DNA of 64,000 nucleotides from Tillandsia leiboldiana (Eukaryota; Streptophyta; Magnoliopsida; Poales; Bromeliaceae): the NCBI GenBank assembly GCA_029204045.2, contig CM055065.1:13232508-13296507 (forward strand), read 5' to 3'. Position numbers and translations under genes: made by a program. The notes under the pieces are model-generated. The model worked only from the letters and a program-made list of their open reading frames with translations, was not told the DNA's origin and searched no databases. Position 1 is the first letter of the stretch; each line of letters begins with the position of its first letter. Of this stretch, positions 35,683 through 45,246 are shown one piece after another.

Positions 35683-36894
35683 TGTGAGGTCCCGGAATCC
35701 CCCGCGTAGGGTCGCTGGTTGTTGGGCAGCTTCTAGTGGCCGTTGGGAGTGGTTGTGCGCATGTCGGGCCCGAGAAATGGATTTGTGACGCAATTTGGAA
35801 TTTAGTTGCATCACTGGAGGCCTGCGTGGTGTGTCAGTGATGTTTGAGCGCAATTTGGACACAAGTGGTGGACTTCGGGTTTAAAATGAGATCCCGTGGG
35901 TATTTGGAGGACCCGTCGGGTGTTTAGAAGTGGTTTCGCGCGATTCAGATGTCAAAATTGGACTCCGGACGAAGTTTGGATAAAAGATTACCTCTCCGGT
36001 CGCCTTCGGGAATTTTTAGAGTTGGAATTTGGCAAATCGGACTTCAGAATTGGACCCGGCGTGAAAATCGGATCAAGTGGGCTTTCGGCAAATTTTCGGA
36101 CGAGAATTTGGAGAAACGGACATCGTTTCTGGATTCAGTGCGCGAAATCGCTAAAAATGGACTATTTACTTGTTGGTTTTGGAGCCCGGTAGAATTGCGC
36201 GTTTTTCGAGGCATCGCGGCACGTTTTTCGGAGTGGCAGCGCGGCGCGGATCCCGAGGGTGTACGGACGCGACAGGGGGAAGACGCGCCTTCGGCGCGGG
36301 TCGCGCGGGGGCCGCCACGTGGCGGGCCCCCGTTGGCGGCCGCGCGGGCGCGGGGGCACGCGCCTGTGTGGCGCGCGCGTGTCCCGCGCCTGCCGCGGGC
36401 GCGGTGTAACGCGCCCGTGTGGCGGGCGCGTTACCGCGTGCCGCGTGGCACCCGGGGCGCGTGCGTGGACCCGGTGCACGCGCCCCGGCCTTGTGAGCCG
36501 GCTGGGGTGGCTCCTGATTGGGCGGTGCACCGTGCACCGATGCACCGTGGACCATCTCTCTCTCCCTTTCTCTTTTTCTTCTTCTTCTTCCTCCCCGCAC
36601 ACGCCATTTTTCTCCTCTTCTTTCCTTTTCTTCTCCAACCGAGAGCGAGAGGGTGTGAGGGAGAGGATTGTGGGTGGTGCGGCGGTGCGTCGTGGGCCTC
36701 GTGGAGCGTGCGAGATTTTCCGAGGGGAGCGTTTCGGCGACGGCGGCGCAGTCGGGTAGGTCCCGTGTGTTAATTTTACGGTATTTTTTGCACAGTTTTG
36801 GACCGATATTTTGGACTGTGAATTGACCCCCCTTGCTCTTATCTGTGGTTGGGATTGTGTTATGCACCGTTTTGCGTTTGGTCCCCAACGGCGT

Positions 36895-37180
36895 GCTCCG
36901 TTTTGCGTGCGGACTCCGTTTTGCGTGCGGATTCTGGCACCGTGCACCGTTTTGCGTGCGGACTCCGTTTTGTGTGCGGACACCGGCACCGTGCACCGTT
37001 TTGCGTGCGAATTCTGGCACTGTGCACCGTTTTGCGTGCGGACTCCGTTTTGCGTGCGGATTTCGGCACTGTGCATTGTTTTGCGTGCCGACTCCGATTT
37101 GCGTGCGAATTTTGGCACAGTGCTCCATTTTGCGTGCGGACTCCGGCAGCGGACATCGTTTTGCGTGCGGATCGCGTGGA
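36895..37180 (+). repeat. TTTTGCGTGCGGA compound tandem repeat
   Basis: CCGTTTTGCGTGCGGACTCC alternates with units ending GGCACCGTGCA or GGCACTGTGCA. GCAC-C-GTGC and GCAC-T-GTGC are small palindromes. The matching block in the 3' LTR is at about 49800-50180 and differs in unit order and number. Open frames on both strands here are a by-product of the repeat. Confidence 0.8.
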
Positions 37181-37610
37181 GGCCAATTGCAAGTGTCTAC
37201 GAGCAATTGGTGGCACATCGAGGTGGGTGGCCTTATCTCCAAGTTTTATGGACTGTACAGTATTTCTACTGATGTAGGACTATGCATGATAGCTTATTTT
37301 CTTGTGTAGCATGCTAGATTGTAGGAATTGTTATTCCTTTTATCATCTGTTAATATAGTTATCTTGGAACTTGACCTAGCACCCCCGTCATATGTTGCAT
37401 GTGTAACCAGACCAGTAGAAAACCCTCACTTGGGCAAGGGTTATTTATGCTTAGACATCCACACTGTTCTTTCGTTCCTCGACATAGTGTTATCCTCGCC
37501 CGGGTAGTGGGTCGAGAGGTCGGGACTTTCTTTTAGTGTCGGATGCTTTTGCACTCTTGCTTGGGAGCAGAGTGGAGTCTGGTAGTTGTAGTGGGTTGCT
37601 TACCTGTGCC

Positions 37611-37759
37611 GGGAGCCGTTTGGGTAAACGGTAGTCCCGGGAGGTCTTGTTTCCCTGTTGTGCCGTCGTGGAGGGAGCCGTTGCGCAGACGGCAGTCCCG
37701 GGCCGTCGAGTATCTTCCGGTCAGTGTTGTCGGGAACCGTTGGGGTTGACGGTGGTCCC
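37611..37759 (+). repeat. three GGGA-CCGT / ACGG-TCCC hairpins
   Basis: Units at 37611-37638, 37673-37699 and 37732-37759. Each has outer arms GGGA/TCCC and inner arms CCGTTT/AAACGG, GCCGT/ACGGC or ACCGT/ACGGT. A fourth unit is at 39555-39582 (GCCGT/ACGGC). The 3' LTR carries the same three at about 50629-50780. Confidence 0.7.
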
Positions 37760-38971
37760 AGGTCGTTGAATGTTGTCCGACCTGTTTTGTTACCCTCAGT
37801 TGTGGGTCGTTCCTGGCTGTGGAGTACCTCCAGCCAGTGTGCTTTGTGCTGCGAGCTGTTGGAGAGGCTAGTGTCTCGTGTTTCGTGTGAGCTGATCAGC
37901 TGAGTCGTCGAGAGTGCTCCGACTGTGGTGCGAGATATTTGGGGATCTTGAGTCCTACCGTTCTGAGAGTGAGCGTGGATTTTGACTAGCCTGCATATGC
38001 CAATGTTTGATACTCTATGCCGCGCCGTTTTCCTCTGTTGGAGTCGTGCCCCCTGAGATGCCGCTGTGGATACGGCGGTTGGCCTGTTGAGGCAGTTTTC
38101 CGCAGTGGAGGCAACGATTGGCCTGTTGAGGCAGTTTTGCGCGAGGGATGAGTTAGTCGGACAGGACGCCCCACGTAAATCCCGTCCTCATGTGGATGTG
38201 TGGTAGTGGGCAGGTGCGTTCCTAGTCGACAGGCGCAGGCTTGACTGGACCCTATGAGGCAGTCAGTTCGATTGGGTCGATTGAGCACCTTGGGTGCGAG
38301 TGGTCACTTTTACTTTCATCTGTTCCACTTCTTGAGTATCTAGATAGAGGCATGGTAGCTGTAGAGTAGCTCCAGCTTTTCTTGTTCAGATTTCATTGCA
38401 CTGTTATCTTTTTACCTCTTGTAGACTTAGTGGGCAGACCGTTGGGCTTGTTGACGGCACCCACTGAGAACTACTGTGGGAAGTAGTTCTCACACCCGTC
38501 GTGGTGTCTTTTCCCCAGGGACTTCTTCTCCTGTCCTGTGCTCCTGTTGCTGATCCTTCTGACCGAGGCGAGGGAGTCGCGAGCTAGTTCCCTACCCATC
38601 GTTGGAGTGTAGCGGTACCTCTTCCGGGGAGAGCTTCAGTAGATTAGTTTACTACTTTTACCTCTGTTGAGAGAACTTTGTTGTGAGAGCTTGTACACTG
38701 ATGTTTTTATTGGAGATATCTCCCTTCTGAGTTTTGTATCAGAGGACTTTGTATACGATCGTATTTGGGAGATGGATATTGTATTATTTTCAGTTGTACA
38801 GTGTTTGGATTTCAGTCTTTAGTTGTTTACTTTCAGCTCTGATATCTGTGTACCGCAGTTGCTTTTTTATGCAGGTTAGACGCTTCGTCTGTACGACAGT
38901 TTCCGTACAGATGGCGGATCTGTTAGCGAGCTCGGGTCGCAGTTTCGACCCCGGGGCGTGCCAGATTAGAG

Positions 38972-38984
38972 TGGTATCAGAGCC
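38972..38984 (+). promoter_or_regulatory. primer binding site (initiator Met tRNA)
   Basis: TGGTATCAGAGCC, eight bases after the LTR end, as in the Tekay-like element. Confidence 0.88.
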
Positions 38985-39600
38985 TAGGTTGTAGGTCGTG
39001 GTGGACTTAGAAACCCTAGGCTTGTGGTTGGACATTAGGATGACTACGTGAGAGTCGTGACTCATAGCGAGAGTCCTGATTGAGTTTTATACCTCTCCCA
39101 AGAGACGGGATGAGTGATTGGCATGTTTATTCTCCTAATCGATTATGTTGGCTGCAGACAACATAATGCTATGGAATGGATGACATGTCTTAGACTTTCG
39201 CTGGATTGGGTCGTAGGGTTGTTGTGTCCTGATGTTTGTTGTTTTGCTGTGGGTTGCGATACCCCTGAGACATCGTGTTGTGAAGAGGACACACCCCGCA
39301 CCTGATGAGTACCCGAGCAGCGGGAGACAGAGCTTTCAGAGCAGAGCGAGACCCAGGAGTTTGTGTGCTGAGATAGTTTCCCACTTTAAACCGAGAGGGG
39401 CCGAATCCCTGAACGGTAAAGGATCGAGAACTTCGATAGGCTGAGCCTAGAATCTGTTCTTGTTTGATTGGGGTTCTAGGCACTGGTCTATCGGGATTTT
39501 CGGATTTTTGCCGCGTCAGTCGGTTCTTCTCGCCTATGAGTGGAGTGTTGTTGTGGGAGCCGTTTGGAGTGACGGCGGTCCCAGCTGTGTAGACACTTTT
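38985..39600 (+). other. leader of the gypsy derivative
   Basis: The first about 260 bases follow the untranslated leader of the Tekay-like element (minus strand 19343-19052). At the place where gag would start (about 39226) the sequence departs from gag. It holds the first constant-loop hairpin (39434-39493) and a GGGA/TCCC hairpin (39555-39582). Confidence 0.65.
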
Positions 39601-40250
39601 CCCTGGCCGAGTTACCAGGAGGATACTTTCCACTGGCCGAGCTACCAGATGGATGCATTGCCCCTGGCCGAGTTACCAGGTGGGCACATGCCCTGGCCGA
39701 GATACCAGAAGGACACTTTTCCCTGGCCGAGTTACCAGGAGGATACTTTCCACTGGCCGAGCTACCAGATGGATGCATTGCCCCTGGCCGAGTTACCAGG
39801 TGGGCACATGCCCTGGCCGAGATACCAGGAGGACACTCTTCCCTGGCCGAGTTACCAGGAGGATACTTTCCACTGGCCGAGCTACCAGATGGACGCATTG
39901 CCCTTGGCCGAGTTACCAGGTGGTCACATGCCCTGGCCGAGATACCAGGAGGACACTTTTCCCTGGCCGAGTTACCAGGAGGATACTTTCCACTGGCCGA
40001 GCTACCAGATGGATGCATTGCCCCTGGCCGAGTTACCAGGTGGGCACATGCCCTGGCCGAGATACCAGGAGGACACTTTTCCCTGGCCGAGTTACCAGGA
40101 GGATACCTTCCACTGGCCGAGCTACCAGATGGATGCATTGCCCCTGGCCGAGTTACCAGGTGGGCACATGCCCTGGCCGAGATACCAGGAGGACACTTTT
40201 CCCTAGCCGAGTTACCAGGAGGATACTTCCACTGGCCGAGCTACTAGTGG
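39601..40250 (+). repeat. higher-order tandem repeat: 30-bp monomers in 120-bp units
   Basis: Five exact 120-bp periods (39601, 39721, 39841, 39961, 40081) and a partial sixth. Each period has four about 30-bp monomers around TGGCCGAGTTACCAG, TGGCCGAGCTACCAG, TGGCCGAGTTACCAG and TGGCCGAGATACCAG. Every monomer can fold with loop CCGAGNTA and arms CTGG/CCAG plus unit-specific extensions. The frame at 39460-40206 (40-residue repeat) and the antisense frame stay open because 120 is a multiple of 3. There is no other sign of coding. Confidence 0.9.
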
Positions 40251-40690
40251 CGATGCCGCCCAGTGAGAGGCGATGCTGCCCAGTGAGAGGCGATGCCGCC
40301 CAGTGAGGGGAGATGCCGCCTAGTGAGTGGCGATGCCGCCCAGCGAGGGGCGATGCCGCCTAGTGAGTGGCGATGCCGCCCAGTGAGGGGCCATGCCGCC
40401 TAGTGAGGGGCCATGCTGCCCAGTGAGAGGCGATGCTGCCCAGTGAGAGGCGATGCCGCCCAGTGAGGGGCGATGCCGCCCAGTGAGTGGCGATGCCGCC
40501 CAGTGAGGGGCGATGCCGCCCAGTGAGGGGCGATGCCGCCCAGTGAGAGGCGATGCCGCCCAGTGAGGGGCGATGCCGCCTAGTGAGAGGCGATGCCGCC
40601 CAGTGAGGGGCGATGCCGCCTAGTGAGTGGCGATGCCGCCCAGTGAGAGGCGATGCCGCCCAGTGAGGGGCGATGCCGCCCAGTGAGTGG
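40251..40690 (+). repeat. 20-bp minisatellite, about 22 copies
   Basis: The unit is GCGATGCCGCCCAGTGAGAG with variants. Neighbouring units can fold as CGCC-N-AGTGAG-N-GGCG. It directly follows the 30-bp repeat. Confidence 0.92.
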
Positions 40691-41753
40691 CGAAGGTTTG
40701 GCCTGTTGAGGCGATTTTCACCTCCGGCCGAGTTACCAGGTGGTTACTTTAGAGAGATTGTGATGATCTGACGGGACGCCGAGAATTGGTGGCGTCGAGT
40801 TCGTCCTGTTGGACTACCGGGAGCGCAGTTGTTGACTTGGAACTAGTTTAGTGCTTTGCGGCTCAGGGCCTTCTTTCCTGACAATGTAAGCAGTAACGGG
40901 AAGAGGATCTTAGACTCCTGCAGCAGGGAAGTCGACCTCCTCTGGAGTTTGTTCGCGAGTTTTGCGATTATTGAGCGTTTACCCCATGTTGCCTGGATGA
41001 GGCCCAGGAGGTTGTGTTAGGTGGGAGAGTGATGGCATAGCATGTGTCATAGTAGAGTTTTCTTTGAGCATAGTACTTATGACTTATTGTCAGTGGTGAG
41101 TAGATGCATTATTTTATCTTCTGTCGCCACTGTGTTAGGGACAGTTGTGTGCTTGTGTTAGCTGGACCTAGAACCCAGAACCTTTTGGACATACACATGA
41201 TTTTTAGTTTATCGACGTTTTCTTCCAAGCATCGAAGGGCCGCTGAAGTCTGTTCTTGTTTGATTGGACAAAGGCATCAGCCCTTCGGGGTTTGGGTAAA
41301 TCCTTGTTTTCTAACTGTTTTTCCTAAAAGAACTAAAAATCATTAAAATGGTTTTCTGTAATTAATGTCACCCCGTTTTCGTGTAAACTTCCCCACTCGT
41401 AAGGATCCGAGTGGTCTGGGTTCTAGGGGCCATTCCTTTGTCGGGACGAAAGCCATAGGGGCCGAGCCTGGAACCGGTTCTTGTTTGATAGGGTTGTGGG
41501 TATCGGCCTCCCGGAACTTTCGGGCCCTAGTTGGTATCTTCTGCGTGTTGTACCGGGGTTGTCGTGTTCCCGAACTGTAAGGGGGCCGGGAACTTTGATA
41601 GGCGGAGCCTAGAGTCTATTCTTGTTTGATAGGGTTCTTAGCACCGACCTATCGGGTTTTCCAAACCCTTATGGTGTCGGCCCTTCCTCAGCCCCGGGAT
41701 TTTGAGGTGGTGTTGGGTATAGGACTGTGAGGATCTGAGACCTTGATGCTTGA
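40691..41753 (+). other. internal noncoding part of the derivative with dispersed hairpins
   Basis: No gene is visible; frames at 41104 and 41365 lack any family resemblance. It holds one stray 30-bp monomer at about 40725 and three constant-loop hairpins at 41233-41287, 41460-41508 and 41597-41653 (loop core TTCTTGTTTGAT). Confidence 0.6.
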
Positions 41754-41888
41754 GTGATGCCACACCGTTGATACACGGTGGTGATGCCACACCGTTGATA
41801 CACGGTAGTGATGCCACACCGTTGATACACGGTGGTGATGCCATGCTGTTGGTGCACGGCAGTGATGCCACGTTGTAGGTACACAACG
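41754..41888 (+). repeat. 27-bp tandem repeat, five copies, hairpin-forming
   Basis: The unit is GTGATGCCACACCGTTGATA followed by CACGGTG. The stems change with pairing kept: CACCGT/ACGGTG in copies 1 and 3, TGCTGT/ACGGCA in copy 4, CGTTGT/ACAACG in copy 5. Copy 2 keeps 5 bp. Confidence 0.88.
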
Positions 41889-42596
41889 GTGAGAGTTTTT
41901 GGATGGTTCGGACTTTTGACCGCGAGTTTGGGCTTCAGCATTATGATCGCCTTGCGAGCCAGTTTTCAGTCCCGTTCACCGACGGTTTGGTCCCCGTCAG
42001 GGTGTTCTTTATTAGTTGAGGGATCGACTTCGACCCGTGGGTCCGTTGGGGTTATGATAGTGTTACGGCTTTTTGTGTTGGCATATTTCATGAGTTGAGT
42101 AGTTGAGTTGTTGAGTTGAGTCGGAGTCTTGAAGTGATCAAATTGTCAATCAGCAATTGAAGACTCAGAGAAGATTCAACAAGATCTCAAGTTGACACTC
42201 AGTGTTTTGAGTCTTGAAGATTGAAGTAGAAGAATTGTGGATCAATTACATCAATCTTAAGGAAAATGGATTCGGATTGATCAGGTACGTTTAACTAAAT
42301 AATTATGGTGATCCGAATACATTTGAGTAGTTTAGAAACACTTGGATAAGTTTTCATTGCTTAAAAATCAAAAACTGGACAAATTGGATGTTTCAGAATT
42401 TCTGATCCTGAACCGATCCGGATCAGAATTCCGATCCGGATCAGAATTCCGATCCGGATCCCGAACCTTGTTTTTTCAGGAATTGCTGAAAAAAGACGAC
42501 GATCAGGATCGCCGTAAATCCGATCCGCATTGTCGTGCGGGAAAATTTCTATTAAGCCAGTTTTTTATGCTTATCTCTTTCCAAAGGTTTCTAAAC

Positions 42597-42604
42597 TATA
42601 AATA
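42597..42604 (+). promoter_or_regulatory. TATA box of the copia LTR
   Basis: TATAAATA in CTATAAATAGAC. The same box is at 47384-47391 in the 3' LTR and 51362-51369 in the solo LTR, each downstream of an ATCCGGAT cluster. Confidence 0.7.
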
Positions 42605-42845
42605 GACATTTAGGGTTTCTCAAAAACTACCGATTAATTTATAAAACACTTGAGAGCAACCCTAGAGGCTAGGTTTTTATCGTTCTTCTTTTTAGCCTCT
42701 TTTAGGTCAATTCGACGGTTCTTTCAAGAACATATCTTTTGTCGAATTGATCTAATCTTTGCTTAGAGATTTCTTCTACGGTTCCTCAATGAGAATCTAA
42801 ACAAAGGATCACCATCGAAGCCAATATTCTTACCGGCTGAGTTTG

Positions 42846-42948
42846 CGTCGTGGATTCGACGTGGCATCGTGGATTCGGTGTGCTAAAGGCGTTTCGTGGA
42901 TTCGAAACGTGTGCTCATGGATTCGAGTGGCGTTCGTGGATTCGAACG
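42846..42948 (+). repeat. five-hairpin array with constant GTGGATTC loop
   Basis: Arms CGTC/GACG, CATC/GGTG, CGTTTC/GAAACG, GCTC/GAGT and CGTTC/GAACG, each around GTGGATTC (ATGGATTC in the fourth). G-T pairs are allowed. Also present at 47633-47735, and in an eight-unit form at 51657-51835. Confidence 0.8.
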
Positions 42949-43255
42949 TGTGCAGTGGACGTGCAATCGGTGAGCGCAAGGTCCGAAGAAGTTGAAGGAG
43001 GGGTTTGAGTCCGTGGAGTCGGTAATCACCTTATTATTCTTCTTTTCTTAGTGGATTGTTATTGCGTGTTGGTCCCGTGGTTTTTCTCTTGGATTGGAGT
43101 TTCCACGTATATCTCGGTGTGCTATTTTTATTTTCCGCATTGGTTTTTATTTTGCACTGAGATTTGGTTTTATAAGTATTACACCTATTCACCCCCCCCT
43201 CTAGTTGTTTGATAGTACCTATTTAGATCCTTGTGGATCCCCAAAAACCAACAAT

Positions 43256-43267
43256 TGGTATCAGAGC
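43256..43267 (+). promoter_or_regulatory. primer binding site (initiator Met tRNA)
   Basis: TGGTATCAGAGC two bases after the LTR end; typical for copia elements. Confidence 0.92.
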
Positions 43268-43287
43268 GGGTTTTAGGTTTATCTATC

Positions 43288-45246
43288 ATGTCGGGTGAAA
43301 GTGGTAATATTTTTAGACCTCCTCTTTTTGATGGGACTAATTATGCTTATTGAAAAGTGCGGATGAGGGCTTTTCTCATCGCAATTGATGAGCGGGTATG
43401 GCAATCCGTGGAATACGGTTGGGTGCATCCTGTTGAGGAAGTAGGAAATTCTACTACCCCAAAACCTCGCTCTAGATGGTCCAAAGAGGAACTCGAAAGA
43501 TCTTCTTACAATGGGAAAGGTATGAACGCTCTATTTAACTCTCTTTCCTCGACTGAATTCACAAGAATTTCCGCGTGTGAAATCGCGAAGGAAATTTGGG
43601 ATATTCTCAAAATTACACATGAGGGTACTAATCTTGTAAAAATTCAAAAGCTCCAGATGCTTACAAGTCAATTTGACTCTATTCATATGGAAGAGCATGA
43701 ATTGTTTACAGATTATTACACTAGACTTCAAGATGTGATCAATACTTGTGCTAATTTAGGAGAAAAGATCCCGGAGTCGAGAATTGTAAGAAAGATACTT
43801 CGGACTCTTCCGGAACGGTTTAGGGCAAAGGTTACCGCCATTGAAACCGTTAGTCATCCGGATGAGATGAGAGTAGAGGAATTAGTAGGTGCTTTGCAAA
43901 CTTATGAAATGACTTTTCCTACTAATCAAGTTTCTTCCAAGTCTTCTTCTAAGCTTACAGGTATTGCATTCAAATCAACAAAGGAAGAAGATAGCGAATC
44001 AAGTTCCGACGATGAAATCTCTTTCGCTGATTTTGAAAAACAATTGGCGCGGATCGTAAAGAAATTTCGTCGGAAGTTTTGGAAGAATCGAGCCGATGGA
44101 TCTTCATCCTCGAAACCAACTAAAGGATCATCGGGTTCTAAATCCTCTAATCTCAAAAGCTTTGCAAAACCCTCTAAAGAAAAGGAAAAAGATGATTTCG
44201 AAGGGGAAATCCAATGCTATAGATGCAAAGGCTACGGCCATATTTCAACGGATTGTCCTTCTCCGAAATTATATAAAAAGAAGGCTTTGCAAGCGAAAAC
44301 TTGGGACGATTCTACTTCTAATGAATCGACCTCAAGTAAAGAGGAAAAAGTCGTTGCTTTTCATGCCTCTCAAATTCCCTCTTCTAATTTGTGTTTATCA
44401 TCTTTAGTCACTGACTCTACTCTGATTTTGTATGAAACATCAACATCCAGCGGAGAGTCATCAAGTGAGGGGGAGTCGGACGAGGAAGAACTCGTTGAGG
44501 CATATCAACAACTTCTTGCGGAATCTAAGAAGATGGCCAAGCATATCAAGAAGTTGAGAAAGCAACGACTTAAGAATCAAGACGAGAATCATGCTTTAAA
44601 GATAAAACTTCATGATCTCGAGGAGGAACAAGGATGTTTATTGGATAACAATAAAATCCTCCAAGAAAAGCTAAACCAATCGGAGACAAACGCTAAATCA
44701 TATATGGACAAGATTGGTTTTCTAGAAAAGCAGTTTGAGGATATTCATGTCACCAACCAAGCATTGACCAAGCAAGTTCATGAACTCAAATCCGACATAC
44801 AAAGGCTTTCAACCGTTTCCAAGAAACTAGATTGTATGTGCGGATTAGGTCAAACAAGCAAGGTTGGTTTGGGATTTAAAAAGGATCAAACTGTGCATGC
44901 TTCAAGTTCCACATTCAAATTGAAAGGAAGAACGTGTCACCTTTGTGGACTTGAAGGACATTTGGTGAAGGATTGCCCGAAAAAGAGAAAGAAAAATTCT
45001 TCGGCAACTTCATCTACGGAGTGGACTCAACGGACTCAAAAGATACATCAAGTCAAAGGAGTTCACTCAACCCACCAAAGGTCCGAGTCACAACATCAAT
45101 CATACAAGTGGATCATTGCGAGGCAAAGACCTAAGGTGGACCAACAGTCAAAGCTATTACCTCCGGGCCACAACGAATCAAGACAACCCAAGATCCGACG
45201 ATTTTGGATTCGGAAAGGTGATATCTTTCCTTGTCTTAAGTTCTAA
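43288..45246 (+). pseudogene. gag: SIRE-like gag with an early in-frame stop
   Basis: The ATG at 43288 fits the family (MSGESGNIFRPPLFDGTNYA), but codon 22 is TGA (43351-43353); the frame is then open for 629 codons to 45246. It has a gag capsid-like region of the UBN2 type (about 43520-43930), acidic and serine-rich linkers, and two zinc knuckles, CYRCKGYGHISTDC (about 44216) and CHLCGLEGHLVKDC (about 44936), with a long coiled coil between them (about 44480-44830). Gag binds the RNA and forms the particle. The frame ends in WIRKGDIFPCLKF, just where protease begins in the full element, which marks the pol deletion. The single stop suggests either readthrough, a downstream start or recent loss of function. 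Confidence 0.85.

Larger units (their letters stand above)
35683..38963 (+). repeat. 5' LTR of the gypsy derivative
   Basis: 3281 bp from TGTGAGGTCCCGGAATCCCC to GGGGCGTGCCA (the last bases differ from GTGACA in the 3' LTR). It contains a GC-rich block at about 36230-36520 with one CACGTG, a CT-rich block at 36550-36640, a TTTTGCGTGCGGA tandem repeat at 36895-37180, and three large hairpins at 37611-37759. Confidence 0.88.
42061..43253 (+). repeat. 5' LTR of the gag-only copia element
   Basis: TGTTACGG to ACCAACA, 1193 bp. It has three ATCCGGAT palindromes at 42416, 42434 and 42452 (18-bp spacing), a TATA box TATAAATA at 42597-42604, and the GTGGATTC-loop hairpin array at 42846-42948 in the transcribed part. 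Confidence 0.92.

Noticed and set aside
36162..37242. Frames of 318 and 358 codons antisense in the gypsy-derivative LTR, and similar ones at 49098-50255
   Set aside because: LTR tandem repeat and GC-rich DNA; repeated in both LTRs with differing length and no domain.
39460..40206. 248-codon frame with a 40-residue WPSYQED repeat
   Set aside because: It is the 120-bp repeat read through; the antisense strand is open too. Kept only as a repeat.
39601..41888. CRISPR-like arrays
   Set aside because: Repeats are contiguous or lack unique spacers, the host is a plant and the loci lie within a retrotransposon.
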